Below are positions 37,531 through 48,842 of a stretch of DNA of 64,000 nt, piece after piece. The notes under the pieces were generated by a model. The model was not told where the DNA came from. It worked only from the letters and a program-made list of their open reading frames with translations, and searched no databases. The translations under genes were made by a program, and so were the position numbers. How positions within the stretch are numbered: the stretch's first letter is position 1; each line of letters begins with the position of its first letter. Source of the stretch: Trinickia dabaoshanensis (GTDB taxonomy: Bacteria; Pseudomonadota; Gammaproteobacteria; Burkholderiales; Burkholderiaceae); the NCBI RefSeq assembly GCF_002879885.1, contig NZ_PNYA01000001.1, positions 124,001-188,000 of the forward strand. The letters run 5' to 3'.

Positions 37531-39837
37531 TTAGAACGCCGTCCCGATCTGGAATTGGAATTTCTGGTATTGATCGCCCGTGTGTTTCTGAAGCGGGAAG
37601 CCCAAGCTCACCTTGAGCGGGCCGATCGGCGAAATCCACGCGAGACCCAGACCGTAGCCGTAACGCAAGCCGTTCGCGCCGGTGCTCGAGCCTTCCGTAC
37701 CCCAGACATTGCCGCCGTCGAAGAACGTGAAGACGCGCAGCGTCCGGTCGTAACCGGTGCCCGGCAGCGGGAACGTCAACTCGATATTGCCGACGACCAT
37801 CTTCGAGCCGCCGATCGGATCGTTCGTGGTCGCGTCGCGCGGACCGAGCGAGCTCGGCTGATAGCCCCGCACGGAGCCGATACCACCCGCGAAGTAGTTC
37901 TTGAAGATCGGGAACGGCTTGCCGCCCATGCCGTTGCCGTACCCGCCCTGGAAGTTCAAGCCCAACACGAAGCCGCGCGCGAACGAGTAGTAGTACTGCG
38001 CCTGCAAATCGGCCTTGTAATACTGGGCCGCACCCACCGGCGTGCCGTACTCGGCGTTCGCCTGAGTGAAATAGCCGCGGCTCGGCACGAGCGCGCTGTC
38101 ACGCGCATCGCGCGACCAGCCCACCGTCAACGGAACGTTGTTCGACACGCGGCCGAAGTTCGACACGTAGTCTTTATAGACTTGCGGCGTCGTGCTGTCG
38201 ATGTCGAGACGGTTCTGCTCGAAACCGGCGCCGAAGTACACCGTATCGACTTCCGAGAACGGAATCCCGAACTTCAAATCGCCGCCCGCCGTGATGATGC
38301 GGAAGCTCGAACTCGTCGAGTAGTACAGCGGCTGCGTGGTGCGGTAGTAAACGTCGGTGATCCGCTTGATGCCGTCGACCGTGAAGTACGGATCTACTTG
38401 CGTGACCGTCAGCGTGCGGTACGAACGGGCCGTATTGATGTTCACGGCCAAGCTCGTGCCGGAGCCGAACACGTTGTCTTGCGAAATGCCGGCGGAGAGC
38501 ACCACCTTATCCGTCGAGGAGAAACCGGCGCCGAGCGTGATCGCGCCCGTCGGCTTTTCCTTGACGTTCACATCGACGTCCACCTGGTCGGCCGTACCCG
38601 CCACCGGGGTCGTGGTGACGTCCACATCGGTGAAGTAGCCGAGGCGGTTGATCCGGTCTTTCGAGAGCGCAAGGCGGCTCGAGTCGAACCACGAGCTTTC
38701 GAGCTGACGCATTTCGCGTCGAATCACCTCGTCGCGCGTGCGCGTATTGCCCGTCACGTTGATGTGGCGGACATAGACGCGCCGGCTCGGATCCACTTGC
38801 AGCGTCAGCGCGACCTTGTGGTGCACTTGATCGATATCGGGCTGCGCATTGACCGTCGCGAACGCATAGCCGTACTCGCCGAGCTTGTTGACGATGGCTT
38901 TGGTGGTGGCTTGCAGCTTTTCAGCCGAGAAACGCTGCCCCGGCTTGATCGTGACGAGCTTGCTCAGCTCGGCTTCGCGATCAAGCAGGTTGCCGGCCAG
39001 CTTGATGCCCGAGACCGTGTACGGCTCGCCCTCATGCACCGTCAACGTCAGGTACATGTCCTTTTTGTCGGGCGAAATCGACACCTGCGTCGACTCGATA
39101 TTGAATTCGAGATAACCGCGATTCAGGTAGAACGAGCGGACGTTTTCGAGATCGCCCGTCAGCTTGTCCTTCGAGTACAGATCGTTCTTCGTGTACCAGG
39201 AGAACCAGTTCGGCGTGGACAGCTGCATTTCGTCGCGCAGCGTGCTCGTGCTGAACGCCTTGTTGCCGATGAAGTTCACCTGGCGGATCTTCGCGCTCGG
39301 GCCTTCGTTCACGGCGAACAGAATCGACACGCGGCTGTTGTCGATCGGCGTAACCGTGGTCGTGACTTCGGCGGCGTAAAACCCGCGCGTCAGGTACTGG
39401 CGCTTGAGTTCTTGCTCCGAGCGATCGACGAGCGACTTGTCGTAGTAGCGCCCCGGCGAGAGCCCGACGCTCTTGAGCGCCTTCGTGAGCGCGTCCTTAT
39501 CGAACTCGTGCAAGCCGGAGAAGTCGATCTCGCCGATCGCCGGGCGTTCGGCCACGTTGACGATGACGACGTCGCCGTCCGTCGCAATGCGCACGTCGCT
39601 GAAGAAGCCCGTTGCGTACAGGGCGCGGATCGCCTCCGACGCTTTGTCGTCCGTGAACGTATCGCCCCGTTTGATCGGCAAGTACGAGAAAACCGTGCCG
39701 GGCTCGACCCGTTGCAAGCCCTCGATCCGGATGTCTTTCACCACGAAAGGCGCCGTCGCCGCATGAGCGACGAGCCCGTGAGCGGCAACCGCCGCGATGG
39801 CAACCGTCTTAGGAACAAAGCGATGAGGTTTGAACAA
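37531..39837 (-). CDS. bamA: Outer membrane protein assembly factor BamA
   Basis: A 768-residue Omp85 protein, core of the BAM complex that inserts outer-membrane beta-barrels. A signal peptide lies within residues 1-27 (AVAAHGLVAHAA). Five POTRA domains span about residues 28-425 (first FVVKDIRIEGLQRVEPGTVFSYLP). The 16-strand barrel contains the conserved GSVRGYQPSSLGPRD loop (VRGY motif) and ends in the outer-membrane signature with C-terminal Phe (KFQFQIGTAF). Confidence 0.97.
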   Translation of the reverse strand: MFKPHRFVPKTVAIAAVAAHGLVAHAATAPFVVKDIRIEGLQRVEPGTVFSYLPIKRGDTFTDDKASEAIRALYATGFFSDVRIATDGDVVIVNVAERPAIGEIDFSGLHEFDKDALTKALKSVGLSPGRYYDKSLVDRSEQELKRQYLTRGFYAAEVTTTVTPIDNSRVSILFAVNEGPSAKIRQVNFIGNKAFSTSTLRDEMQLSTPNWFSWYTKNDLYSKDKLTGDLENVRSFYLNRGYLEFNIESTQVSISPDKKDMYLTLTVHEGEPYTVSGIKLAGNLLDREAELSKLVTIKPGQRFSAEKLQATTKAIVNKLGEYGYAFATVNAQPDIDQVHHKVALTLQVDPSRRVYVRHINVTGNTRTRDEVIRREMRQLESSWFDSSRLALSKDRINRLGYFTDVDVTTTPVAGTADQVDVDVNVKEKPTGAITLGAGFSSTDKVVLSAGISQDNVFGSGTSLAVNINTARSYRTLTVTQVDPYFTVDGIKRITDVYYRTTQPLYYSTSSSFRIITAGGDLKFGIPFSEVDTVYFGAGFEQNRLDIDSTTPQVYKDYVSNFGRVSNNVPLTVGWSRDARDSALVPSRGYFTQANAEYGTPVGAAQYYKADLQAQYYYSFARGFVLGLNFQGGYGNGMGGKPFPIFKNYFAGGIGSVRGYQPSSLGPRDATTNDPIGGSKMVVGNIELTFPLPGTGYDRTLRVFTFFDGGNVWGTEGSSTGANGLRYGYGLGLAWISPIGPLKVSLGFPLQKHTGDQYQKFQFQIGTAF

Positions 39838-39905
39838 CGTGCATCCCCAGAGTTTTTAGCTACATCTGTCCGCCGCGGCCGCGCACTTGCGAACCGCCGG
39901 ACACT

Positions 39906-41279
39906 TTAGAAATGGATTAAACGAGCCAGATCGTTGAAGAGCGCGATCGCCGACAACACGACGATGCACACGAGACCCGCCCTTTGCAAAACGAGCTGCC
40001 AGCGTTCCGACACGGCTTTGCCGGTTGCGGCTTCAACCAAATAATATAACAGATGCCCCCCGTCCAATACCGGAATCGGCAATAAGTTCAACACGCCGAG
40101 GCTGATACTGACCAGCGACAGGAACGAGAGAAACGGCGCCCAGCCGAGTTGTGCGCTCTTTCCGGCGTAGTCCGCGATCGTCACCGGGCCCGACAAATTC
40201 TTCAGCGATGCCTGGCCCGTCAGCATGCGCCCGAACATGCGCAGCGAGTATACGGCGATGTCCCAGGTGCGCCGCGCGCTGCGTGCAACGCTCTCGGCCG
40301 GGCCGTAGCGCACACGCGCGGTTTGCACGTGCGTCTCGAGCGCCGCGCCGATGCGGCCCGCGGTCACACCCGTTTGCACGTCCTCGCGGGCATCGGGGAC
40401 GACCGTCAGCGTGAGCCGCTGCGCCGGTGCGCCGCGCTCGATGCCGAGCGCGATCGGATGCCCCGCGCGCGCCTTGACGTATGCGATGAATGCCTGTGCG
40501 CCATCGATTGGCGAGCCGCCGGCCGTGCGCAACAGGTCGCCGGCTTGCAGCCCGGCGCGTTGCGCCGCGCTGCCCGCTTCGACGGCGGCAACCGTCAACG
40601 TGCCCCCTTCATCGAAACCGAGCTTGGCCAGAAAATCGTCGTCGAGATCCTGGCCGCGCACATTGCGCAGGTCGACCTGAAAGTCGTACGTGCCGCGGCC
40701 GTCATGCGCTTGCAGCACGACACGCCGGTGGTCGAAAGCCGCGTCGAGCAGTTTCCAACGTAGATCCGACCACGAGCGCACTGCTTCGACGTCGGCGCCG
40801 TGTTCGTCGCCGATCGCGACGACCGTTTCCCCACCTTCGAACCCCGCTCGGGCCGCGACACTGCCCGCCGGCGGTGTCGCGAGCGTCGCGACCGGCTCGG
40901 TGACACCCGTCACGAATACGACGGAAAAAAGGGCAATGGCCAGCACGAAGTTGGCAAGCGGCCCCGCCAAGACGATGGCGATGCGTTTCGCCACGTGCTG
41001 ACGGTTGAACGCATACGGCAGGTCCGACGCGGTAATGCCGGGACCGGGATCGCGCTCGTCGAGCATTTTGACGTAGCCGCCCAGCGGCAACGCCGAAATC
41101 GTCCACTCGGTACCGGTTTTACGGCCGGTCCAGCTCAGAAGCGGCCGCCCGAAGCCGATCGAGAAACGCAACACCTTCACGCCGCAAAGTCGAGCCACGC
41201 TGTAGTGGCCGTACTCGTGAACCACCACGAGCACACCGATCGCTACGGCGAATGCGGCGACTTCGATCAGCAGGTTCAT
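39906..41279 (-). CDS. rseP: Site-2 protease RseP
   Basis: A 457-residue inner-membrane intramembrane zinc metalloprotease that cleaves the anti-sigma factor RseA to release sigma-E under envelope stress. It has HEYGH (HExxH zinc motif) at about residues 21-25, PDZ-domain segments in the periplasmic part (two, GSVAARAGFEGGE and GSAAQRAGLQAGD), and the third zinc ligand in LLPIPVLDGGH. The start at 41279 (MNLLIEVAAF) is the conserved one. It is 7 bp after dxr and upstream of bamA. Confidence 0.95.
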   Translation of the reverse strand: MNLLIEVAAFAVAIGVLVVVHEYGHYSVARLCGVKVLRFSIGFGRPLLSWTGRKTGTEWTISALPLGGYVKMLDERDPGPGITASDLPYAFNRQHVAKRIAIVLAGPLANFVLAIALFSVVFVTGVTEPVATLATPPAGSVAARAGFEGGETVVAIGDEHGADVEAVRSWSDLRWKLLDAAFDHRRVVLQAHDGRGTYDFQVDLRNVRGQDLDDDFLAKLGFDEGGTLTVAAVEAGSAAQRAGLQAGDLLRTAGGSPIDGAQAFIAYVKARAGHPIALGIERGAPAQRLTLTVVPDAREDVQTGVTAGRIGAALETHVQTARVRYGPAESVARSARRTWDIAVYSLRMFGRMLTGQASLKNLSGPVTIADYAGKSAQLGWAPFLSFLSLVSISLGVLNLLPIPVLDGGHLLYYLVEAATGKAVSERWQLVLQRAGLVCIVVLSAIALFNDLARLIHF

Positions 41280-41286
41280 CGACGTC

Positions 41287-42510
41287 TCACTGCACCGCGC
41301 GATCGACGGAGCCGGTGCGCTGTGCCGTTTGCGTGACGAAGGCCCGGCCGGCGATGAACTCGCTCGCCGCACGCCGTGCATCGGCATCGGCGGCGAGGAC
41401 GTCGTCGAGCCCGTTCGGCGTGCGGTTCGACAAGCCCTCGAGCACGAAGCCGACCGTACGGGCGATATCCATGAAGCCGATGCGGCGCTCGAGGAACGCG
41501 TCGACCGCGATCTCGTTCGCCGCATTCAAGGCGGCGCTGGCCACACCGCCCGCGGCCAGTGCCTGCATCGCCAGCGCAAGGCAAGGGAAACGCTCGTAAT
41601 CGGGTTTCTCGAATTGAAGCATCGCGATCTGGGCGAGGTCGAGCTGGGCGACGCCCGAATCGACGCGGTCCGGGAACGCGAGCGCATGCGCGATCGGCGT
41701 GCGCATATCCGGATTGCCCAGTTGCGCGAGCACGGAGCCGTCCGCGTACGAAACGAGCGAATGGATAACGCTTTGCGGGTGAATCAGGACTTCGATGCGG
41801 TCGCCGGCGAGGCCGAACAGCCAATGCGCCTCGATGACCTCGAGCCCCTTGTTCATCATCGTCGCGGAATCGACCGAGATCTTGCGGCCCATCACCCAAT
41901 TCGGATGCTTGCATGCTTCATCGGGCGTCACGCCCGCGAGCGTCGCGGGCTCGCGCGTGCGGAACGGGCCGCCCGAGGCGGTCAGAATGATTTTGCTCAC
42001 GCCGCCATGTTCGGCGGCATCGCGCGGCAAACATTGGAAGATCGCGTTGTGCTCGCTGTCCACGGGCAGCAGCGTCGCGCCATGGTCGCGCACCGCATCC
42101 ATGAAGATCGCGCCCGACATGACGAGCGCCTCCTTGTTTGCGAGCAAGATGCGCTTGCCGGCGCGGGCCGCCGCGAGCGTGGGCTCGAGACCGGCCGCGC
42201 CGACGATCGCCGCCACCACCGTGTCGCACTGCTCGCTACGGGCCACCTGCACGAGCGCGTCGCGGCCGTAGGCGACCTGCGTCCGGCAGCCGGCGGCCTT
42301 CAACTGGGCCGCGACACTCGCCGCAGTCTGCGCATCACCGACGACCGCCACCTCGGGGGAAAATCGCAAGCATTGGGCGACGAGCTTGTCGCCGTTGCGG
42401 TGCGCGGTCAGCGCATAGACCGAGAAGCGGTCAGGGTGACGGCCGACGACGTCGAGCGTGCTGTCGCCGATCGAGCCCGTCGAGCCGAGCAGTGTCAGAC
42501 ATTTCTTCAT
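41287..42510 (-). CDS. dxr: 1-deoxy-D-xylulose 5-phosphate reductoisomerase
   Basis: A 407-residue second enzyme of the MEP isoprenoid pathway, feeding undecaprenyl and quinone synthesis. It has the NADPH-binding [16 protein letters not shown], metal/substrate site [13 protein letters not shown] and the LTASGGPFR motif. It lies directly upstream of rseP and downstream of cdsA. Confidence 0.97.
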   Translation of the reverse strand: MKKCLTLLGSTGSIGDSTLDVVGRHPDRFSVYALTAHRNGDKLVAQCLRFSPEVAVVGDAQTAASVAAQLKAAGCRTQVAYGRDALVQVARSEQCDTVVAAIVGAAGLEPTLAAARAGKRILLANKEALVMSGAIFMDAVRDHGATLLPVDSEHNAIFQCLPRDAAEHGGVSKIILTASGGPFRTREPATLAGVTPDEACKHPNWVMGRKISVDSATMMNKGLEVIEAHWLFGLAGDRIEVLIHPQSVIHSLVSYADGSVLAQLGNPDMRTPIAHALAFPDRVDSGVAQLDLAQIAMLQFEKPDYERFPCLALAMQALAAGGVASAALNAANEIAVDAFLERRIGFMDIARTVGFVLEGLSNRTPNGLDDVLAADADARRAASEFIAGRAFVTQTAQRTGSVDRAVQ

Positions 42511-42529
42511 ATCTCAGATCCTTTGCGCT

Positions 42530-43351
42530 CTAGCCAATGAGCAACATGGCCAGCGGCAGCACCGGCAGCAGTGCGTCGATGCGGTCCAGCACCCCGCCGT
42601 GTCCCGGCAACAGCGCGCTGGAATCTTTCACGCCCGCCTGACGCTTGAGCATCGATTCGAATAAGTCGCCGACGATGCTGAATGCGACCAGCACCGTCAG
42701 CACGAGCAGCGTGCGCGCCGTACCGATACGCTCGCCGAGCGCCGATACGAGCGTGGGCGCGAATGCGTGCGACGCCATGACGGCGAGCGCGACGATCATG
42801 ACGGCCAGCCAGCCGCCGGCCGCGCCCTCCCACGTCTTGCCCGGGCTGATCGCCGGCGCGAGTTTATGCTTGCCAAACGCTTTGCCGGCAAAGTATGCGC
42901 CGATATCGGCCAGCCACACCACCAGCAGAACGGACAACACGAACGATACGCCTAGAATGCGCGCGGCGACGAGCGCGTGCCAGCAGGCCACGAGAACGAC
43001 GAGGCCCGCGACGACGAGAAAGAGCCGCCAGGCGCCATGGGCAAGCGTGGGCTTACGAATCAGCACATACGGCCCCGCTAGCACCCAGAAGACGGCTGCC
43101 GCCTCGAGCAGCGGCCGCGACGCACGCGAGCCGAGGCCCAGGCGTGTGCTGGCCGCTAACGCGAGCGCGGCGACGAGGGCATAGGCGAGCGGTGCGCGAC
43201 CCGGCAGTTTGAGCAGGCGAGCCCACTCCCAAGCGCCCAGGACGAGCGCCACCGCGATCAGTGCGCCGAAGGCCGCCACCGGCGCGAACAGCGTGACCGG
43301 TAGCAGCACCGCCAGCAGCACCACGGCGGTGATGACGCGGGTTTTCAGCAT
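42530..43351 (-). CDS. cdsA: Phosphatidate cytidylyltransferase
   Basis: A 273-residue integral membrane enzyme making CDP-diacylglycerol for phospholipid synthesis. About eight hydrophobic helices are present. The signature is in the C-terminal half: [29 protein letters not shown], then [11 protein letters not shown] and [20 protein letters not shown]. The start at 43351 overlaps the uppS stop by 7 bp. Confidence 0.96.
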   Translation of the reverse strand: MLKTRVITAVVLLAVLLPVTLFAPVAAFGALIAVALVLGAWEWARLLKLPGRAPLAYALVAALALAASTRLGLGSRASRPLLEAAAVFWVLAGPYVLIRKPTLAHGAWRLFLVVAGLVVLVACWHALVAARILGVSFVLSVLLVVWLADIGAYFAGKAFGKHKLAPAISPGKTWEGAAGGWLAVMIVALAVMASHAFAPTLVSALGERIGTARTLLVLTVLVAFSIVGDLFESMLKRQAGVKDSSALLPGHGGVLDRIDALLPVLPLAMLLIG

Positions 43352-44127
43352 GGAAGGGAGTCGGCGTCTTGCGATTGAGGTTCGAGCTGCGCGCTGGTGC
43401 GACCGAAGCGGCGCTCGCGGCGGGCATACGACGCGATCGCATCGGAGAGCGTTTTGGCGTCGAAATCGGGCCAGTAGGCGTCCGTGAAGTAAAGCTCGGT
43501 ATAAGCGAGCTGCCACAGCAGGAAGTTGCTGATACGCGTTTCGCCGCCCGTGCGAATGAACAGATCGGGCTCGGGTGCGTAGGAGAGCGCGAGGTGCTCG
43601 GCGAAACTCGCTTCGTCGATGGGTACGGCCTGCCCCGCGGCGGCCGATTGCTCGGCGAGCTTACGCGCAGCTTGCAAAATATCCCAGCGGCCGCCGTAAT
43701 TCGCCGCGATCGTCAACGTCAACCGCGTATTGCGCGCGGTCTTGGTCTCCGCGCGGCGGATGAGGTCTTGCACACGGGTATCGAACAACGAGAGGTCGCC
43801 AACCACGCGCAACCGAATGCCGTTGGCGTGCAGCTTGCCGACTTCGCGTTCGAGCGCGGTGACGAAAAGGCGCATCAAGAACGACACTTCGTCGACGGGA
43901 CGGCGCCAATTCTCGGAGCTGAACGCGAACAGCGTCAGATACTCGACGCCGGCGCGCGCGCATGCTTCGACGGCCGTGCGCACGGCTTCGACGCCGCGCG
44001 TGTGACCGGCCACGCGCGGCAAGCGACGCTGCGTGGCCCAACGGCCGTTGCCGTCCATGATGATCGCGATGTGCCGCGGTACTGCCGCGACATCAGGCAC
44101 GCGAACGGTAGAGCTTGTATAGGTCAT
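43345..44127 (-). CDS. uppS: Undecaprenyl diphosphate synthase
   Basis: A 260-residue cis-prenyltransferase producing the C55 lipid carrier for peptidoglycan and O-antigen. It has catalytic [24 protein letters not shown] and the C-terminal [24 protein letters not shown]. Overlap with cdsA suggests coupled synthesis. Confidence 0.97.
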   Translation of the reverse strand: MTYTSSTVRVPDVAAVPRHIAIIMDGNGRWATQRRLPRVAGHTRGVEAVRTAVEACARAGVEYLTLFAFSSENWRRPVDEVSFLMRLFVTALEREVGKLHANGIRLRVVGDLSLFDTRVQDLIRRAETKTARNTRLTLTIAANYGGRWDILQAARKLAEQSAAAGQAVPIDEASFAEHLALSYAPEPDLFIRTGGETRISNFLLWQLAYTELYFTDAYWPDFDAKTLSDAIASYARRERRFGRTSAQLEPQSQDADSLPC

Positions 44128-44182
44128 GGCCGCCGAGACTCAAACTGCGAAAAAGTGAAGGACGCGTCGAGACGGTGAAGCC

Positions 44183-44743
44183 TCAGACGGTCATGATCTC
44201 GGCTTCTTTCGAGTGGACGAGCTTATCGATTTCGGCGACGTATTTATCGGTGAGCTTTTGCACCTCGTCGCCTGCGCGACGCTCGTCGTCTTCCGAAATC
44301 TCTTTGTCTTTGACGAGCTTCTTGAGCTGTTCGTTCGCGTCGCGGCGCAAATTGCGCACGGCGACCTTCGCCGTCTCGCCCTCGCTCTTGACCACCTTCG
44401 TCAGTTCGCGACGGCGCTCTTCGGTCAGCGCGGGCATCGGCACGCGGATCAAATCGCCTTGCGTGGCGGGGTTCAGGCCCAGATCCGATTCGCGGATCGC
44501 CTTTTCGACGATCGCGACCATCTTCTTTTCCCACGGCTGCACGCCGATCGTGCGCGCATCGATGAGCGTCAGGTTGGCCACTTGCGAGATGGGCACGTTC
44601 GAGCCGTAATAGTCGACCTGGATGTGATCGAGCAGTCCCGTATGCGCACGTCCCGTGCGGATTTTCGCCAAATCGTTCTTGAACGCTTCGATCGAACGCT
44701 GCATCTTCTGATCGGCGCCTTTTTTGACGTCTGCTACGCTCAT
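44183..44743 (-). CDS. frr: Ribosome recycling factor
   Basis: A 186-residue factor that, with EF-G, splits post-termination ribosomes. The three-helix bundle sequence ([35 protein letters not shown]) is complete and the length is usual for the family. It lies between pyrH and uppS. Confidence 0.97.
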   Translation of the reverse strand: MSVADVKKGADQKMQRSIEAFKNDLAKIRTGRAHTGLLDHIQVDYYGSNVPISQVANLTLIDARTIGVQPWEKKMVAIVEKAIRESDLGLNPATQGDLIRVPMPALTEERRRELTKVVKSEGETAKVAVRNLRRDANEQLKKLVKDKEISEDDERRAGDEVQKLTDKYVAEIDKLVHSKEAEIMTV

Positions 44744-44837
44744 TTAGACCTCCAAAACTTCATCATTGTGCGGCTTCGCCCGCGCGGCGCCGGCTGGGCG
44801 CCTCGGGCAAAACACGCCCCGCTTCTCTCACGGGAGT

Positions 44838-45662
<825 letters not shown>

Positions 45663-45739
45663 TTAACCCCGATCGGTTCGCGAGGCGAACCTGCCGCGGA
45701 CGAGCATGGCGCCCGCCGCGGGTACGGCAAACCGCAAAC

Positions 45740-46621
45740 TTACTGTTGCTTCGCCGCGGCGACTTGCGCAGCCACTTCGGCCGCGAAATCGTCTTGGCGC
45801 TTTTCGATGCCTTCGCCCACCACGAACAGCGTGAACTTTTGCACCGACGAGCCGGCCGCCTTCAGCATCTGCTCGATCGTCTGCTTGTCGTTCTTCACGA
45901 ATTGCTGGTTCAGCAGCGACACTTCCTTCAGGTACTTCTGCACGCTGCCTTCGACCATCTTGGCGACGATTTCGGCCGGCTTGCCCGATTCGGCGGCCTT
46001 TTGCTCGGCGATGCTGCGTTCCTTGGCGATCAGATCGGCCGGAACGTCGTCCGACGACAGCGACACCGGCTTCATCGCCGCGATATGCATGGCGACGTCC
46101 TTACCGACTTGCTCGTCCGCACCCGTGTATTCCACGAGCACGCCGATGCGCGTGCCGTGCAGGTACGCGGCCAGCTTGTTCGCCGTGTCGAAACGCGCGA
46201 AGCGGCGGATCGACAGGTTTTCGCCGATCTTGCCGACGAGCGCGAGACGCACCGAGTCAACCGTCCCGTCGTTCAGCGGCAGGGCCGACAGCGCGGCCAC
46301 GTCGGCCGGGTTTTGGGCAACGACGAGCTCGGCCACTTGCTTGGCGAACGCGAGGAAATCGTCGTTCTTCGCGACGAAGTCGGTTTCGCAGTTCAGCTCG
46401 ACGAGCGCGCCGGCGTTGCCGCCGATGAACGAGGCGATGACGCCTTCGGCCGTGACGCGCGAGGCCGCCTTGCTGGCCTTGTTACCGAGCTTCACGCGCA
46501 GCAGCTCTTCGGCGCGCGCCATGTCGCCGTCGGCTTCCGTCAGCGCCTTCTTGCATTCCATCATCGGCGCGTCGGTCTTCGCGCGCAGTTCAGCCACCAT
46601 GCTTGCGGTAATTGCCGCCAT
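45740..46621 (-). CDS. tsf: Elongation factor Ts
   Basis: A 293-residue nucleotide exchange factor for EF-Tu. It has the UBA-like N-terminus ([25 protein letters not shown]) and the exchange motif [10 protein letters not shown]. Two ATGs are adjacent (46624 and 46621). The second is chosen because AAGGAG is then about 6 nt upstream instead of 3, and because family proteins begin MAAITAS. Confidence 0.97.
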   Translation of the reverse strand: MAAITASMVAELRAKTDAPMMECKKALTEADGDMARAEELLRVKLGNKASKAASRVTAEGVIASFIGGNAGALVELNCETDFVAKNDDFLAFAKQVAELVVAQNPADVAALSALPLNDGTVDSVRLALVGKIGENLSIRRFARFDTANKLAAYLHGTRIGVLVEYTGADEQVGKDVAMHIAAMKPVSLSSDDVPADLIAKERSIAEQKAAESGKPAEIVAKMVEGSVQKYLKEVSLLNQQFVKNDKQTIEQMLKAAGSSVQKFTLFVVGEGIEKRQDDFAAEVAAQVAAAKQQ

Positions 46622-46725
46622 CATTCGCTCCTTGAGTCTGTCTTTCACACGCCGCTCGCATTCGATGCGAACGGCAAGCATTCGTTCGCGGCGCATCGAT
46701 CGCGCCACACGTTTCGCCGGCACTT

Positions 46726-46759
46726 AAAAAAAGGGGGCCTATCGAGAGCCCCCTTTTTT
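46726..46759 (-). terminator. Terminator/attenuator between rpsB and tsf
   Basis: GGGGGC (46733-46738) pairs with GCCCCC (46748-46753), flanked by A7 and T6. On the minus strand it ends in a T7 tract. It sits in the 156-bp gap after rpsB and before tsf, the place of a known partial terminator in E. coli, and would make S2 more abundant in transcripts than EF-Ts and the genes beyond. Confidence 0.9.
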
Positions 46760-46777
46760 GCCGGCGACGGGGTTGCT

Positions 46778-47530
46778 TTACTGCTCCCCGCCCACCTCGA
46801 CGAACTCGTCGCCTTCGGCGCCGCGCGCAGCTTGCACGACTTCGTTGACCGCGTTCGCACGACCTTCGAGGATCGCGTCGGCCACGCCTTCGGCGTACAG
46901 CGCGACGGCCTTGCTCGCGTCGTCGTTACCCGGGATCACGTAATCGATGCCTTCGGGCGAGTGGTTCGTATCGACCACGGCGATGACCGGCACGCCGAGC
47001 TTGTTCGCTTCGGTCACGGCAATCTTGTGGTAGCCGACGTCCACGACGAAGATCGCGTCCGGAATGCCGCCCATGTCCTTCACGCCGCCGATCGACTTTT
47101 GCAGCTTGGCGATTTCGCGTTCGAACAGCAGCGCTTCCTTCTTGCTCATCTTCTCGAGCTCACCCGCCTCGACCGCGGCTTCCATGTCCTTCAGGCGTTT
47201 GATCGACACCTTCAGCGTCTTGAAGTTCGTCAGCATACCGCCGAGCCAACGCGCGTTGACGTACGGCATACCGGCGCGCTGCGCTTCTTGCGCGATCGTG
47301 TCGCGCGATTGACGCTTCGTGCCGACGAACAGGATCGTGCCGCGATTAGCCGCCAATTGACGCGCGTACTTCAGCGCGTCGTTGTACATCGGCAGCGTCT
47401 TTTCGAGGTTGATGATGTGAATCTTGTTGCGATGGCCGAAAATGAAGGGGGCCATCTTCGGGTTCCAGAAGCGCGTTTGGTGACCGAAGTGCACGCCGGC
47501 TTCCAGCATTTGACGCATGGTGACTGCCAT
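46778..47530 (-). CDS. rpsB: 30S ribosomal protein S2
   Basis: A 250-residue ribosomal protein with canonical [37 protein letters not shown], and [21 protein letters not shown]. First gene of the rpsB-tsf-pyrH-frr series. It is preceded by a leader of about 200 nt where S2 autoregulation is known in other bacteria. Confidence 0.98.
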   Translation of the reverse strand: MAVTMRQMLEAGVHFGHQTRFWNPKMAPFIFGHRNKIHIINLEKTLPMYNDALKYARQLAANRGTILFVGTKRQSRDTIAQEAQRAGMPYVNARWLGGMLTNFKTLKVSIKRLKDMEAAVEAGELEKMSKKEALLFEREIAKLQKSIGGVKDMGGIPDAIFVVDVGYHKIAVTEANKLGVPVIAVVDTNHSPEGIDYVIPGNDDASKAVALYAEGVADAILEGRANAVNEVVQAARGAEGDEFVEVGGEQ

Positions 47531-47931
47531 GTAATTCTCCGCAAGGGTTGGGTCTTAAGCCGGCTGCCGTACCGGCCGTGCCCGCGAACGCCACTGCGTT
47601 GCAACGGACCGCGGCTCGGCACCCTGGGTGCGCCGGCTTGCGAATGGGTACTTCCGGGTACTTCTAAATACTTCCAGCCTACTTCCAGCCGCACCCGGGC
47701 TCACAATCAAAGCCCAGCAACGACTAGCCAGAAAGTATACCACGCATCGGGGCACTCCCTCAAGCCGCACCGCCACCGGAGCAAACGCTTGCCGCTGCGG
47801 CGCACCATTGCGCACCAGTGGCAAGCGCCGCGCACGCGCGAGCGGCGAACCGCGACGCGCTGCCACGGGCCGCATATGGTGCGATAATCGCGGCATTCAC
47901 GTCCGTACACACCGCTTTCAGGCCCGTACCC
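47531..47931. promoter_or_regulatory. Divergent rpsB/map region with rpsB promoter and long leader
   Basis: A 401-bp gap without genes. On the minus strand TTGAGG (47763-47758), an 18-bp spacer and TATACT (47739-47734) form a good rpsB promoter, predicting a ~200-nt leader. Within the leader, four GGAAGTA-like units (minus strand) recur at 47686, 47675, 47665 and 47655, spaced 11, 10 and 10 nt. On the plus strand GATAAT at 47883-47888 is a possible -10 for map. Confidence 0.6.
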
Positions 47932-48738
47932 ATGGCTATCACGATCAAGAACGAAGACGACATCGCGAAAATGCGCGTCGCATGCCGTCTCGCGAGCGAA
48001 GTGCTCGATTACATTACCCCGTTCGTCAAGCCCGGCGTAACGACCGCAGAACTCGACCGGCTCTGCCACAACTACATGCTCGACGTGCAGGGAACGGTTC
48101 CCGCGCCGCTGAACTACCAGCCGCCGGGCTATCCGCCCTACCCCAAGGCCACGTGCATTTCGGTGAACGACGTTATTTGCCACGGTATCCCAGGCGATAA
48201 GGTCGTCAAGAACGGCGATGCGCTGAACATCGACATCACCGTCATCAAGGACGGCTACTTCGGCGACACGAGCCGCATGTTCATCGCAGGCGAGGGCTCG
48301 ATCCTCGCCAAGCGTCTGGCACAAACGACCTACGAATGCATGTGGCTCGGGATCGAGCAGGTGCGCCCGGGCGCCCGGCTCGGCGACATCGGTCACGCGA
48401 TCCAGCGGCACGCCGAGGCGAGCGGCTACAGCGTCGTGCGCGAGTACTGCGGCCACGGGATCGGCACGGTGTTCCACGAAGATCCGCAAATCCTGCATTA
48501 CGGCCGCCCCGGCACCGGACTGGAACTGCAAAAAGGCATGATTTTCACGATCGAGCCGATGATCAACGCCGGACGTCGCGAAATCCGTACGATGCCCGAC
48601 CAATGGACCGTCAAGACGAAGGACCGCAGTCTGTCCGCACAGTGGGAGCACACGGTGCTCGTAACCGATACGGGCTACGACGTGCTAACCGTCTCGGCGG
48701 GTACGCCGGCTAAGCCGTCGATCGCGGTCGCGGCCTAA
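47932..48738 (+). CDS. map: Methionine aminopeptidase, type I
   Basis: A 268-residue metalloenzyme removing N-terminal methionine. Five metal ligands are recognisable: Asp in LNIDITVIKDGYFGDTS (two), His in CGHGIGTVFHE, Glu in FTIEPMIN and Glu in SAQWEHTVLV. The start at 47932 (MAITIKNEDDI) is the conserved one. It is divergent from rpsB as in E. coli, and works on the product of peptide deformylase (def at 53206). Confidence 0.97.
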   Translation: MAITIKNEDDIAKMRVACRLASEVLDYITPFVKPGVTTAELDRLCHNYMLDVQGTVPAPLNYQPPGYPPYPKATCISVNDVICHGIPGDKVVKNGDALNIDITVIKDGYFGDTSRMFIAGEGSILAKRLAQTTYECMWLGIEQVRPGARLGDIGHAIQRHAEASGYSVVREYCGHGIGTVFHEDPQILHYGRPGTGLELQKGMIFTIEPMINAGRREIRTMPDQWTVKTKDRSLSAQWEHTVLVTDTGYDVLTVSAGTPAKPSIAVAA

Positions 48739-48842
48739 CCGTCCGCCCGGCTTAGCCGCAATCCGCGCATCGCCGCTCGCCTCGAGCGGCGGCGCGCTCG
48801 TCCTTTCACGTATCCATCGGCTTTTCGCCGTTCGCCTTGCCT

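Noticed and set aside
37555-39909. 784-codon open frame antisense to bamA
   Set aside because: Shadow of bamA; no recognisable domain or ribosome binding site.
45746-47887. 713-codon open frame antisense to tsf and rpsB
   Set aside because: It spans two well-known genes and their terminator. Composition (Arg/His/Leu) is that of a reverse-strand artefact.
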